This document shows, in pieces, positions 1 through 8,517 of a stretch of 52,906 nucleotides of DNA. Under the pieces are notes generated by a model that saw only the letters and a program-made list of their open reading frames with translations, did no database searches and was not told the DNA's origin. Position numbers and translations under genes: made by a program. The DNA is taken from positions 1-52,906 of the forward strand of contig SXND01000187.1 of the NCBI GenBank assembly GCA_005777235.1. Reading direction: 5' to 3'. The stretch comes from Pseudomonadota bacterium (GTDB lineage: Bacteria; Tectomicrobia; Entotheonellia; Entotheonellales; Entotheonellaceae). How positions within the stretch are numbered: position 1 is the first letter of the stretch; the number at the start of each line of letters is the position of its first letter.

Positions 1-1
1 A

Positions 2-148
2 CGGTTGGTGCAACAGCGGGCCCGGATCACCGAGGTGGGGGCGTGTGCGCGGGCGGAGGGGATGACGACGTTGCTGCAGGATGGGGTGCTCAAGGTGCTC
101 CAGGGCCTGACGGACCTCACCCAGGTCAAAGCCGTCGCCAACAAGTAA
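2..148 (+). CDS. GspE/PilB-like assembly ATPase, C-terminal end only
   Basis: The reading frame is open from the window edge and ends in TAA at 146-148, giving the last 48 residues of a protein. The tail contains AEGMTTLLQDGVLKVLQG followed by a short helix. This is how GspE/PilB-family hexameric ATPases of type II secretion and type IV pilus systems end (normally 'EGM.TL..DGL.K...G.T...EV'). The nucleotide-binding motifs lie outside the window, so the call rests on this tail and on the neighbouring, convergent minor pilin genes. PilB would power pilus extension at the inner membrane. GspE or a PilT-like paralogue cannot be excluded. Confidence 0.6.
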   Translation, partial: RLVQQRARITEVGACARAEGMTTLLQDGVLKVLQGLTDLTQVKAVANK

Positions 149-205
149 GCGTCGGTCTGGCGTGCGCTTGTGGCCTGGGTTACGCTAAAGGCCACCCTGC
201 CTGTT

Positions 206-841
206 TTAGGGAGCAACGAGTGTGGGGCTCTCGAGGCGGGAGAAGGACATCTGATAGCGCTTCGTTTGCGCTGTCCTGGATTGTATATTCTGGGATACTG
301 TAAGGTTTGTGTGTAGCATGTACGGTGCCTGCAGGTCAGCATTACCAAATCTGTCAATATCCACTGTCCACAAGACTTTATAGCCCGATGTTGGTGGAGG
401 AAAATTCGTATCAGAGCATGTGGCCCCTGTCGTCACAACGCAATACTGTCGTGTCCCCTCGGCGCGGTGTGCGGAGATAAAATTCGGATCTTGGCACGGT
501 CGGAGACCCTCGACGGGATACAGCACACAATACGTGGGACTCTGCCCGAGGGCTGGGAGTGGGTCTTGCAGTCTAGAATCAGTCAGGGGTAGGGTGATGA
601 GATGTTCCATCTGCTCCTCGACCACGATGGCCAGTTGTGTCGTGTCATGGGCTTTGTCGTTGAGTCGAATAGATGTTATCTGCATACCGCCTACGCCAGC
701 TAAGCCAATAGCAAAGACTGCCATAGCGAGCAGAACTTCTGACAGCGAAAAACCGCCTGTTGCCCCCCCCCGTGGACGCTCCAGGGGCTGAGGTTGATAC
801 ATGCCCCGATGTGGGGGCAAATGTGCTAAGCGCCAATGCAT
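206..841 (-). CDS. pilV: PilV/GspI-like minor pseudopilin
   Basis: This 211-residue protein has a class III prepilin leader: GG-FSLSEVLLAMAVFAIGLAG, with Glu at +5 after the cleavage site and a hydrophobic N-terminal helix. Prepilin peptidase would cut before Phe and methylate it. The body, with several Cys, is typical of PilV/type IV pilus modification proteins that help prime pilus assembly in the inner membrane. The first ATG (841) has an AAGGA ribosome site 8 nt upstream and gives a long 30-residue leader. An internal ATG at 802 would give a more usual 17-residue leader but has a weaker site. It is the third gene of a minus-strand fimT-pilW-pilV operon, 24 bp after pilW. Confidence 0.8.
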   Translation of the reverse strand: MHWRLAHLPPHRGMYQPQPLERPRGGATGGFSLSEVLLAMAVFAIGLAGVGGMQITSIRLNDKAHDTTQLAIVVEEQMEHLITLPLTDSRLQDPLPALGQSPTYCVLYPVEGLRPCQDPNFISAHRAEGTRQYCVVTTGATCSDTNFPPPTSGYKVLWTVDIDRFGNADLQAPYMLHTNLTVSQNIQSRTAQTKRYQMSFSRLESPTLVAP

Positions 842-865
842 GAGAGTCTTCCTTCTTCACGGTCA

Positions 866-1612
866 TCAGAGGGCACATGACTGGTTAAACTGCACCGGTA
901 CCGGAGGGGTCGTTGCTGTTCCCCCACGCTTTACGTCCAGATTTCTGAAACGCACAATGGACGTCAGTGTCGCCTTGCGGTAATGCTTATACGCGGCGGG
1001 CTGATTCGGATCTGGGTCATTATAGGTGGGCTCTGCCTTAGCGGCGTGCGCCGTCAGGGTCACCTGTACCGCTCGGATATTCGGGATGTCGAGAGCTCTA
1101 GGTGTGGCAGTGCATTGTCCCAGCGCATCTGTCGATACAAAATAGCAGAGTTTGAATGTGAGAATATGACTCGCCACCGGCTGCGCTCCCCCACCGGATG
1201 CGACGCCATCAATATAGGGTAAACGGCGGAGAGTGCGTTCAGGGGCATCAAAGAAATAGGCAATATCCTCATTTGAAGTGTCTTGGGGAACCACACTGCT
1301 GTTGGAGAGGGTGCCATTGCAATTTAAGTCTCGTGTAAAACGTAGGCGAGTCGTATTGACCTCCCGTATATCGGCAGGGAGCTGCGCGTCGGCCAGACCA
1401 CCGGGATCAAATCCAGCCTCACGGAATTCTTCGACAATGGAGTCCATGGTGACACGGGCGAGTTGTCGGACTTCCGTGAGCTGTTCTTGCTGCGTACCAA
1501 TACGTCGCTGCTGAATAAACGTGCTATAGACGCCCGCGAGTAGTGTCCCACTCAGGGCCACGGCAATCATTAACTCTGTTAAGGAGAAACCGCCTTGGGT
1601 ATGCCGACGCAT
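866..1612 (-). CDS. pilW: PilW-like minor pilin
   Basis: This 248-residue protein begins MRRHTQG-GFSLTELMIAVALSG, a short basic leader and prepilin cleavage site with Glu+5 and the hydrophobic assembly helix. The length and the long beta-rich body with scattered Cys fit PilW, a minor pilin that acts with PilV, PilX and FimT at the pilus tip or in initiation. PilX and PilY1 are not next to it here, so the cluster is incomplete or split. It sits 17 bp after fimT and 24 bp before pilV on the same strand, so co-transcription is likely. Assignment by leader, size and order is solid at family level. The exact subunit identity is inferred. Confidence 0.8.
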   Translation of the reverse strand: MRRHTQGGFSLTELMIAVALSGTLLAGVYSTFIQQRRIGTQQEQLTEVRQLARVTMDSIVEEFREAGFDPGGLADAQLPADIREVNTTRLRFTRDLNCNGTLSNSSVVPQDTSNEDIAYFFDAPERTLRRLPYIDGVASGGGAQPVASHILTFKLCYFVSTDALGQCTATPRALDIPNIRAVQVTLTAHAAKAEPTYNDPDPNQPAAYKHYRKATLTSIVRFRNLDVKRGGTATTPPVPVQFNQSCAL

Positions 1613-1629
1613 AGTCCTTGATCCTTTCC

Positions 1630-2088
1630 TTAGAATCTCTCCACCCTCACACGCCCTGTCTGGGCCACTACCACGTCCGCTCTCCTGCCCTGTGGAGTTT
1701 CCACCCTTATTGTGCTATTCCCTCCTACTGGTGTGCTCCCTCTCCCAGATTGAAAGACGATCGGATTGCTGGTTATACTAACAATTTGTACGTCAGCCGG
1801 CAGCTTCTTTACCTTGTCGAGATCTTGCCATCGATCTGGGTTCATCGTAACGCGTTGCTGCAGTTGGTAGGTGCGCTCTGGAATATCAAAAAGGAGGCGT
1901 ACGCTGGCATTCTGAGTAATAGCTTTAATCCGGGCCAGTTGTAAGGTAGAGGTAAGAGCATTCGTTGTCGAGGTGAAGCGCGTGTTGGTTACCCAGCGTG
2001 ACAAGAAGGGTGCCGAGACAGCGCTCAGAGTAAAAATGATCGCTAGCGTGATCATGAGTTCCGTCATCGTAAAACCGCGCTCTCGCAT
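1630..2088 (-). CDS. fimT: FimT/GspH-family pseudopilin
   Basis: The 152-residue product starts MRER-GFTMTELMITLAII, a minimal prepilin leader with Glu+5. It continues as a GspH/FimT protein: the 'ARIKAITQNASVRLLFD' helix and strand, then a C-terminal beta domain ending in GRVRVERF. A longer frame opens at 2151, but the ATG at 2088 is preferred. It has GAGGA with 7-nt spacing and places the cleavage site 4 residues in. FimT-type minor pilins contribute to pilus biogenesis and, in some species, to DNA uptake. It is the first gene of the minus-strand minor pilin operon. Confidence 0.82.
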   Translation of the reverse strand: MRERGFTMTELMITLAIIFTLSAVSAPFLSRWVTNTRFTSTTNALTSTLQLARIKAITQNASVRLLFDIPERTYQLQQRVTMNPDRWQDLDKVKKLPADVQIVSITSNPIVFQSGRGSTPVGGNSTIRVETPQGRRADVVVAQTGRVRVERF

Positions 2089-2506
2089 TGGTGTGTCCTC
2101 TATAACCAAAGCGTGACTGTTATTGCAATGCTCGCAACAGAGTCCTCGCATGATATGTCCAATCCATCAGCCGCTCCTGCTATGCCCCCCCAGTACTCCC
2201 GTGGATCACTATGACAGGAAAGAGTACCCTGCGAGGCTGCATATTGTCAACGCAAAGGTGCCCACAAGTGCCTCCGCTTTTGCTGTGGGTGGGGTAGCAG
2301 GGTGCCGCGTGAGACCCGACACGCACGGCTCGCGCCACCTGATGGTGTCGCACACCGAGCGGCCAGACTGCCTGCCCAAGATTGTGTACACTGTGCGGGG
2401 TAAGGCTCTGGAAGGTTGGGCGGATATCCGTGGGGTGGAGCAGGGCAGGCCCTCCCTCAAGAGCTTCGCAGACCAAGCCACTCCTGGAGAAGAGGGACAG
2501 TAGACG
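2089..2506. other. Intergenic region between fimT and tenA
   Basis: About 420 bp separate the divergent pilin operon and tenA. Short frames exist on both strands, but none has a recognisable domain or a convincing ribosome site. I looked for a TPP riboswitch ahead of tenA (the conserved CUGAGA and ACCUGA blocks) and did not see one. Confidence 0.5.
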
Positions 2507-3175
2507 ATGCACTTGACTGCACAGTTGGCTCAGCAGGCAAAGACCGTGCGCGAGCGGGTCTTCCAGCATCCCTTTGTGACCGGGATTGGTGACGGCACCC
2601 TCCCCCTGGCGGCATTCCGCTATTACATGTGTCAGGATTACGTCTTTCTCCTAGAGTATTGCCGTGTGCTGGCCCTGGCGGTGGCCAAGGCCGACAACGT
2701 GGAGACGATGGGACGCTTCGCGGCGCTGTTGCATGCGACCCTGCACACCGAGATGGCCCTGCACCGCGACTTTGCCGCCCAGTTTGGGATCAGCGTCGCT
2801 GAGCTTGAAGCCACGCAGGCCGCTCCGGGGACACGGAGTTATACGCAACATCTCCTGACCACGGCCTATGCAGGGACGCTCACAGATATCGTGACGGTAC
2901 TCCTGCCATGTATGTGGGATTACAGTGACATTGGCCAACGCCTCGCCGCGCAAGGCCTTCCGACCTCGCAACCCTTGTACAGCGCGTGGATTGAGACCTA
3001 CGCGGCGTCGGAGTTCGGTGACCTGGCCACGTGGTTACGCACCCTGCTGGACAGGCTGGCCAGTGACGCCTCAGCGCTGGAGCAGGCACGTCTGACGCGG
3101 CTTTTCCTCGAGAGCTGTCGGTATGAATATCTGTTTTGGGATATGGCCTATCGTCAAGACACCTGGCCCGTCTGA
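2507..3175 (+). CDS. tenA: TenA-family thiaminase II / aminopyrimidine hydrolase
   Basis: The 222-residue all-helical protein matches TenA along its length. It has an N-terminal 'F..HPFV..IGDGTLP...FRYYMCQDY' block, then 'LLPCMWDYSDIG' containing the expected catalytic Cys, and a C-terminal 'FLESCRYEYLFWDMAY' with the conserved Glu and the aromatic/acidic pair. TenA hydrolyses aminopyrimidines such as formylaminopyrimidine to HMP, salvaging thiamin breakdown products in the cytoplasm. No other thiamin gene is nearby. Family assignment is strong. The substrate is inferred from the family and could differ in TenA-like paralogues. Confidence 0.88.
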   Translation: MHLTAQLAQQAKTVRERVFQHPFVTGIGDGTLPLAAFRYYMCQDYVFLLEYCRVLALAVAKADNVETMGRFAALLHATLHTEMALHRDFAAQFGISVAELEATQAAPGTRSYTQHLLTTAYAGTLTDIVTVLLPCMWDYSDIGQRLAAQGLPTSQPLYSAWIETYAASEFGDLATWLRTLLDRLASDASALEQARLTRLFLESCRYEYLFWDMAYRQDTWPV

Positions 3176-3600
3176 TCCCAACCCACAGCTCGTGTCGTTG
3201 GGCTCAGACGCGGCACCTCGTGCCTGTTGAGGATGCGACCGTTGGCGCAGAGGTGGCGTAGCGGAGCCCTGCCGCGTAGGCTCCTCGTATGGAAGCGTGG
3301 ACTCCTGGACATGCCGCCTGCCCTCCAGGCGCATGTGCAGGCACACAGATGTTAGCCTCACAGCGATGTTCTCTGGCCTCTTACACGCAGCTACGCTGCG
3401 ATCTCCCCGCACGTATTTCTCCAGGGGCGTAGGAGGCAAAACACCGCTTCCTGGTATCGCCACCGCCGACTCTATGCTATCCTAGTGCGCTATCAAAAGC
3501 GCACAACTGTGTAGGGCGGTCAAGGCCCACGTGAATACCCCGGATGCCACCCCAGCGCGCCGGGGGAGAGTGCTATCGTCTCGCTTAGCGGAAGGACCGC
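3176..3600. other. Intergenic region upstream of aconitase
   Basis: About 425 bp lie between tenA and aconitase with no supported gene. A GGAAGGA ribosome site is present just before the aconitase ATG. I did not find a clear promoter, terminator or structured RNA here. Confidence 0.45.
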
Positions 3601-5877
3601 ATGATGGTCAGTGTTGATTCCACTCCAGAATTTGTCACTAGCGCGTACCAGACCATGGAACGCAACCTTGCCGTGGCACGCAAGAACCTGGGGAAGCCCC
3701 TGTGTCTCTCGGACAAAATCTTGTTTGCGCACTTCGATGATCCCAACACCACCGGCATGGAGCGCGGCAAAACGTACATTCAGCTGCGCCCCGACCGCGT
3801 CATCCTGCAGGACGTGCTGGGCCAGACGGGCATGCTGCAGTTCATGCAGACCCTGCGTACGCGTACTGCCGTGCCCACCACGATCCACTGCGACCACTTG
3901 ATCCAGGCGCGGGTGGAAGGCAGCGTCGATCTCAGTGAGTCCCTACAGGAAAACAATGAGGTGTACGACTTCTTGCGTTCCGCCGCGGCCAAATACGGCG
4001 TTGGCTTCTGGGAACCCGGCGCCGGCATCATCCATCAAGTGGCGCTGGAAAACTACGCCTTTCCTGGCCAGTTGATGATTGGCACCGACTCGCACACGCC
4101 CATGGGCGGTGGCCTGGGCTCCATTTCGGTCGGTGTGGGCGGGGCGGATGCCGTCGAAGTCATGGCCGGATTGCCGTGGGAAGTGCTGTATCCTCGTGTC
4201 ATCGGCGTGCGTCTGACCGGCCAACTCAACGGCTGGACGGCGCCCAAGGATATTATTTTGTACCTGGCCGGTCTGCTCACCGTGTCCGGCGCGACCAACG
4301 CCATCATCGAGTATTTTGGACCAGGCACAGCCTCGATCAGCGCCACCGGCAAAGCCACCATCACCAACATGGGGGCCGAACTGGGCGCCACCTCCTCGGT
4401 CTTCCCGTATGACGTACGCATGGCGCGCTACCTTGAAGCCACCGACCGGGCGGCGCTGGCCCGGCTGGCCGATCAGCACCGTAGTCTGCTCACGGCGGAT
4501 CCCGAGTGCGAGGCCAATCCATCGGCGTGTTACGATCAGATTGTCGAGATCGACCTGGCAACCTTGGAACCGCATCTGGTCGGGCCACATTCCCCGGATC
4601 GGGCGCGCCCTCTCTCCAAACTCGCCGCAGAAGTGGCGGATCCGAACAACAAGTTTGTCGATCACATTTCCTCGGCGCTGATTGGTAGTTGCACCAATTC
4701 CTCCTACGAAGATATGAGCCGCGCCGCCGACGTGGCCAAACAAGCCCTGGCGCACGGGGTCAAACCAGCCATCCCCTTCATGATCACCCCGGGCTCAGAG
4801 CAAGTGCGCTCGACCATCGAGCGCGACGGGCAGATGGAAGCCCTACGCGCCATCAACGGCATGGTGCTGGCCAATGCCTGTGGGCCGTGCATTGGGCAAT
4901 GGCGGCGCTCCCAAGAAGCCTCGACTGAGGCCAATACGATTGTCACGTCGTACAACCGCAATTTCCCGGCGCGCAACGACGGCTCGGCGACGACGATGAA
5001 TTTCATCGGCAGCCCGGAAATTGTTACGGCCATGGCCCTCGCCGGCCGTTTGAGCTTTAACCCCCTGACCGATACCCTCATAGGCCAAGACGGCAAGCCG
5101 TTTAAGCTGGTCCCACCACAGGTTGCCCCGGAAGTGCCGGCGCGTGGCTTTGATCGCGGGCGCTCGTCCTTTATCGCGCCGCCGGAGGATAGCAGCGGTA
5201 TCGAACTCAGCGTCAGCCCGACCAGCGAGCGCCTGCAGCTCATGCAACCCTGGACGGCGTGGGACGGCAATGATTTTACCGGCATGCCCGTGCTGCTCAA
5301 GACCAAGGGCAAGACCACGACCGACCACATCTCGCCCGCTGGCTACTGGCTGCGCTTCCGTGGCCATCTGGGCAAGTTCAGCGACAACACCTTCCTGGGG
5401 GCGATTAACGCCTACACCGATGAAGCCGGTAAGGGCAAAAACGTGCTGAACGGGGATACGGGCCTGACATTCGCCCAGATTGCCCGTGCCTATCAGGCTG
5501 CGGGCGTGAAATGGGTGGTGGTGGGTGACCACAACTACGGTGAAGGCAGCAGCCGTGAGCATGCGGCGCTGTGCCCGCGTCTGCTCGGCGGGGCGGCGGT
5601 GATTACGCGCAGTTTTGCCCGTATTCATGAGAGCAACTTGAAGAAACAGGGTCTGCTGGCCCTGACGTTCCAGAGCCCGAATGAGTATGACCGCATTCGC
5701 GAAGACGACCGTATCAGCCTGGTAGGTCTGCGCGAGATGGCGCCAGGGAAGCCGGTGCGCTGTCTGATACAGCATGCCGATGGCACGGCGGAAGAGCTGC
5801 AGCTCAACCACTCGTATAGCGAGTCGCAGCTCGAATGGTTCCGCGTTGGCTCAGCCTTGAATCTGTTCCATAAATAG
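3601..5877 (+). CDS. acn: Aconitate hydratase (mitochondrial-type)
   Basis: This 758-residue enzyme interconverts citrate and isocitrate in the TCA cycle. Length and order match the mitochondrial-type aconitase branch: a large N-terminal aconitase domain with HCDHL and IGTDSHTPMGGGLG, then the C-terminal swivel domain with the GEGSSREHAAL motif. The three Cys that hold the 4Fe-4S cluster are present: C364 in GSCTNSS and C427/C430 in ACGPCIG. The start ATG-ATG at 3601 has GGAAGGA upstream. It is monocistronic: tenA is 425 bp away and a palindromic repeat element follows directly. No regulatory element such as an iron-responsive hairpin was recognised. Confidence 0.96.
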   Translation: MMVSVDSTPEFVTSAYQTMERNLAVARKNLGKPLCLSDKILFAHFDDPNTTGMERGKTYIQLRPDRVILQDVLGQTGMLQFMQTLRTRTAVPTTIHCDHLIQARVEGSVDLSESLQENNEVYDFLRSAAAKYGVGFWEPGAGIIHQVALENYAFPGQLMIGTDSHTPMGGGLGSISVGVGGADAVEVMAGLPWEVLYPRVIGVRLTGQLNGWTAPKDIILYLAGLLTVSGATNAIIEYFGPGTASISATGKATITNMGAELGATSSVFPYDVRMARYLEATDRAALARLADQHRSLLTADPECEANPSACYDQIVEIDLATLEPHLVGPHSPDRARPLSKLAAEVADPNNKFVDHISSALIGSCTNSSYEDMSRAADVAKQALAHGVKPAIPFMITPGSEQVRSTIERDGQMEALRAINGMVLANACGPCIGQWRRSQEASTEANTIVTSYNRNFPARNDGSATTMNFIGSPEIVTAMALAGRLSFNPLTDTLIGQDGKPFKLVPPQVAPEVPARGFDRGRSSFIAPPEDSSGIELSVSPTSERLQLMQPWTAWDGNDFTGMPVLLKTKGKTTTDHISPAGYWLRFRGHLGKFSDNTFLGAINAYTDEAGKGKNVLNGDTGLTFAQIARAYQAAGVKWVVVGDHNYGEGSSREHAALCPRLLGGAAVITRSFARIHESNLKKQGLLALTFQSPNEYDRIREDDRISLVGLREMAPGKPVRCLIQHADGTAEELQLNHSYSESQLEWFRVGSALNLFHK

Positions 5878-5888
5878 GCCATAGCCTA

Positions 5889-6035
5889 GAGGCCCGTTTC
5901 ATCAATGTACCACCAGTGCCACTGCTGTGCCCCCCTGGGAGCGCCACGCTCCAGCGTGGCTTCCGGGAGCCGGCCTAGAGCCCGGCGTTCCCAGGGGGGC
6001 ACAGCAGTGGCACGATGAATCAGATGATGTACACA
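5889..6035. repeat. Palindromic MITE-like element 1 (double-hairpin core)
   Basis: The element lies between TA dinucleotides (5887-5888 and 6036-6037). A perfect 25-bp inverted repeat (5916-5940 with 5989-6013) encloses two hairpins: GCCACGCT/AGCGTGGC and a GCCGGC..GCCCGGC arm. Folded RNA or cruciform DNA would form a three-way junction. The same two hairpins recur near 11.1, 15.8 and 43.4 kb with different flanks. The outermost ends of this copy do not match each other well, so its exact borders are tentative. Confidence 0.7.
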
Positions 6036-6038
6036 TAG

Positions 6039-6077
6039 CGTGTTGTCCCCTCTCTCGGAGAGAGAGGGGACAACACG
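6039..6077. other. Perfect 18-bp hairpin
   Basis: A perfect inverted repeat with an 18-bp stem and a 3-nt loop (GGA at 6057-6059) directly follows repeat element 1 and precedes the small ORF/Uma2 pair. No U-tract follows on either strand, so it is not a standard intrinsic terminator. It may be a stand-alone palindromic repeat or a protein-binding or processing site. TA dinucleotides lie just outside both arms. Confidence 0.6.
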
Positions 6078-6112
6078 GCGCGTAGGTGACAGACGTGAGA
6101 CGAGGATACGTT

Positions 6113-6316
6113 GTGGCTATGAGCTGGGAGGAGATGTTAGAGCGTCGAATTGATATAGCGTTGCCGGATTCCCCCATTGTGGTGGATACGGTGGCCAAAA
6201 AGGCCATTGCCGAGGCGATGATTGAACGGCTGCGGCCTTATGATGGGCTCAGAGTGGTGATTGACGAAGAACCAGTGTATCCCTGGTGGTTAGAAGAAGA
6301 CAGCACGCTGCCTTAG
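6113..6316 (+). CDS. Small acidic protein upstream of Uma2 nuclease
   Basis: About 67 residues, ending PVYPWWLEEDSTLP. It is probably cytoplasmic and rich in acidic and hydrophobic residues, with no recognised domain. Start choice: GTG at 6113 has GAGGA 6 nt upstream, while an in-frame ATG at 6119 is the alternative with longer spacing. The stop lies 1 bp before the ATG of the Uma2-family gene, so the two are almost certainly co-translated. That pairing suggests a partner or antitoxin-like role, but nothing in the sequence proves it. Confidence 0.55.
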   Translation: MAMSWEEMLERRIDIALPDSPIVVDTVAKKAIAEAMIERLRPYDGLRVVIDEEPVYPWWLEEDSTLP

Positions 6317-6317
6317 C

Positions 6318-6983
6318 ATGTCAAAGGTACCGCCTATGGCCAGCGCTTTCCCTCCCGCAGTACAGGCGGAGCAATACGTCATCCTGTCAGGCATCAGTTG
6401 GAAAACCTACGACTGTTTGCTGGCTGACATGGCAGACGGTCATGTGGCGTATGTGACCTATGACCAGGGGATGCTGGAGATCCGCGTGCCATCATTCGTC
6501 CATGAGCAACTCAACCGTCTGTTCCATGATCTTTTTACTGCGATAGCCGTCGCCATGCAGATCGAGTTTCTGCATGCCGGTTCAACGACGTTCAAGCGCG
6601 AGGATGTGCAACGTGGTTTTGAGCCCGATACGTGTTTCTACGTGCAACATGTGGAGCACGTGTGGGGTAAAACCCAGCTTGATCTGGCCGTTGATTCCCC
6701 TCCAGACGTGGTGATTGAAATTGACATTACCCATGCTTCGCTCAACAAACTACCAATCTATGCCGCAGTCGGCGTGCCGGAAGTCTGGCGTTACACGGGA
6801 CAGGCTTTGACGATTCTCACGTTGGCAGGCGAGACGTATCACGCCCAGGCGGCGAGCAGTGCTTTACCTGGCGTCGAGAGACACGTCCTTGAACAATGGC
6901 TTGAGGCCGGGCAAACGACCAAACGCACCGAATGGTTACGTCGTGTGCAGACCTGGGCGCTGACGCGGTGCGAGTCAAGCTAG
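6318..6983 (+). CDS. Uma2-family (DUF820) putative endonuclease
   Basis: This 221-residue protein has the restriction-endonuclease-like Uma2 fold. It shows an early 'YDQGMLEIRVPSFVHEQLNRL' segment, a 'GFEPDTCFYVQ' strand with the first acidic residue, and 'PPDVVIEIDITHASLNKLPIYAAVGVPEVWRY', which holds the E-x-D and Lys arrangement of the PD-(D/E)XK-like core. Uma2 proteins are abundant in cyanobacteria and other large genomes, often repeated and linked to mobile DNA. Their biological role is not established. It follows a small ORF by 1 bp and overlaps the convergent phosphoribosyltransferase-like gene by 4 bp. Confidence 0.85.
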   Translation: MSKVPPMASAFPPAVQAEQYVILSGISWKTYDCLLADMADGHVAYVTYDQGMLEIRVPSFVHEQLNRLFHDLFTAIAVAMQIEFLHAGSTTFKREDVQRGFEPDTCFYVQHVEHVWGKTQLDLAVDSPPDVVIEIDITHASLNKLPIYAAVGVPEVWRYTGQALTILTLAGETYHAQAASSALPGVERHVLEQWLEAGQTTKRTEWLRRVQTWALTRCESS

Positions 6984-7786
6984 GCAGGCCCTGGCTCCAG
7001 CAGGGCATTGAGGCGCCGGCACAGGGCAATCACCTCATCAGCATAGCCGGGGAACCAGGCGTGCATCCACTCAGGGCGCTCGAAGAACGCTAACGACGGT
7101 TGCCCGGTGCGCCGAATACTGATACGTCGGACCAGCCCGGCGGCATTGATAAAACTGACCTCGTCCAATAGACGTCCTGGAGCCGCAAAACCAATCGACA
7201 GCGGGCAGAGGGCGCGGATGCTTGGGAGCGATTCTGCCACCCCGCGCAGGCAAAAGGCGTGCGTGCGGGCCAGAGCCGCTGGCGGTAGGGCTTGCAACAC
7301 CCCACGCATGGTCAGGCCAGAGAACACTGTATCATCGACCACCGCCACGCTGGAAGACGTGTCCACACGTTGCAACTGCGCAGCCAGGGAAGACCCGCCG
7401 GGGCTCACCAGGGTATAGCCCCCGTGTCCGTCCTCTTCGCGCGTGACCTCCACCTGACAGCGCACGGGAAACCAGCCGGTGCGCTGCTGGAGTTGCTCAG
7501 CCACCCGGGCACCCGCTTGGCCAATGCCAATGGTCATGGCAAACGGGGTGGGCACGGCTTGTTGGACGAGGGCACAGATCTGCGCTTCCAGGTGTAGCAC
7601 TACTACGCGCTCGGGCTGGCGACGCACGAGCGTCAAGAGGGCCTGCGTCAGATCATAGGCCAGAGACTGCACCCCATGCGTCTGGCGGACATCCGCGCTC
7701 AAGTCGTCGTGAATGTAAAACACCTGCGGTATGGGGGCGGCATAGGCCGCGTCTGACGGGGCGGCGTGACGCTGGGGCGTGTCCAT
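6980..7786 (-). CDS. Phosphoribosyltransferase-like protein
   Basis: The 268-residue product carries a PRTase-type PRPP-binding loop, VAVVDDTVFSGLTMRGVLQAL: two acidic residues after a hydrophobic strand, then a Ser/Thr/Gly loop. An N-terminal alpha/beta region precedes it and a 'GFAAPGRLLDEVSF..' segment follows. This supports a type I phosphoribosyltransferase fold, but the substrate is unknown and could be a nucleobase or a regulatory ligand. The ATG at 7786 is chosen over upstream in-frame ATGs because AAGGA overlaps the stop of the preceding DUF4337 gene, indicating translational coupling. It is convergent with the Uma2 gene. Confidence 0.7.
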   Translation of the reverse strand: MDTPQRHAAPSDAAYAAPIPQVFYIHDDLSADVRQTHGVQSLAYDLTQALLTLVRRQPERVVVLHLEAQICALVQQAVPTPFAMTIGIGQAGARVAEQLQQRTGWFPVRCQVEVTREEDGHGGYTLVSPGGSSLAAQLQRVDTSSSVAVVDDTVFSGLTMRGVLQALPPAALARTHAFCLRGVAESLPSIRALCPLSIGFAAPGRLLDEVSFINAAGLVRRISIRRTGQPSLAFFERPEWMHAWFPGYADEVIALCRRLNALLEPGPA

Positions 7787-7797
7787 GGCGTGCTTCC

Positions 7798-8385
7798 TTA
7801 GTGGAAAAAGGGCAGGGCGATCCATAGCGTATAGCCATTCACCGTGAGCAGCGTCCCACCCAACGCGAGCAATAGACTGCTGCCATAGAGCAAGCGTGAG
7901 CGCGCCAAGATAGACACGGAGGACATCACGATGGCGATTTGCAGCAACACTTCCCCAAAGTCAAAGTAGGGATCGCGCTGTCGACTCACGTCCCGTTCCT
8001 GTTCCAGGCGCTTGGCCCCGTGTTCGATGTCCTTCTTTTCTGCGTTATAGCGTTTGGCCTCACCCGTAAAATCGGCGAGCAGGGCATCGTAGCGCTGTCG
8101 GATGTCTGGCAGCAGACTGGCGCCACGCTCGGCCAGTTCGACTTCAAGCCGCTTTTGCTGGATGCGATATTCGTGCTCCCGAATCACCTTAGCCTGGTAG
8201 AAGGCCCATTGATCTGAGGCCTGTTGCTGGGCCAGAAGCATATCTTTCATGGCATTATTGCCGCCGAGGGCGGCTACCGCGAGCATCACCGCATACACCG
8301 CCGTGGTAATCGCCACACGCCGGGTAAAGGAGCTCGCACTCATTTCTTCCAGTTCTTCCGGGTTGGGTAATTCCACGTCAGGCAT
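7798..8385 (-). CDS. DUF4337 membrane protein
   Basis: This 195-residue protein matches DUF4337. An acidic N-terminus is followed by a transmembrane segment (about residues 25-45, VAITTAVYAVMLAVAAL), the signature GGNNAMKDMLLAQQQASDQW, a long charged coiled-coil, and two C-terminal transmembrane segments (ILLQIAIVMSSVSIL and YGSSLLLALGGTLLTVNG). The coil would lie on one face of the inner membrane between membrane anchors. The function of the family is unknown. It is the first gene of a two-gene minus-strand unit with the phosphoribosyltransferase-like gene. Confidence 0.85.
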   Translation of the reverse strand: MPDVELPNPEELEEMSASSFTRRVAITTAVYAVMLAVAALGGNNAMKDMLLAQQQASDQWAFYQAKVIREHEYRIQQKRLEVELAERGASLLPDIRQRYDALLADFTGEAKRYNAEKKDIEHGAKRLEQERDVSRQRDPYFDFGEVLLQIAIVMSSVSILARSRLLYGSSLLLALGGTLLTVNGYTLWIALPFFH

Positions 8386-8517
8386 AGTCAGCGTCCTCTA
8401 CATGCCGTAGATGGCGAATGTATCATACATGCCAACTTGGTGAGATTTGAGTAGAACATTGTAGCACTCTTTTATGCTAATAAGTACTTCAGTGCCCTGT
8501 CAACAGGAAAATCTGTT

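Noticed and set aside
2123-2503. A 126-residue frame upstream of tenA
   Set aside because: Composition is random-like, there is no domain, and it overlaps the leader and alternative start of the divergent fimT gene.
2089-2506. TPP riboswitch before tenA
   Set aside because: The conserved blocks of the THI element are not present.
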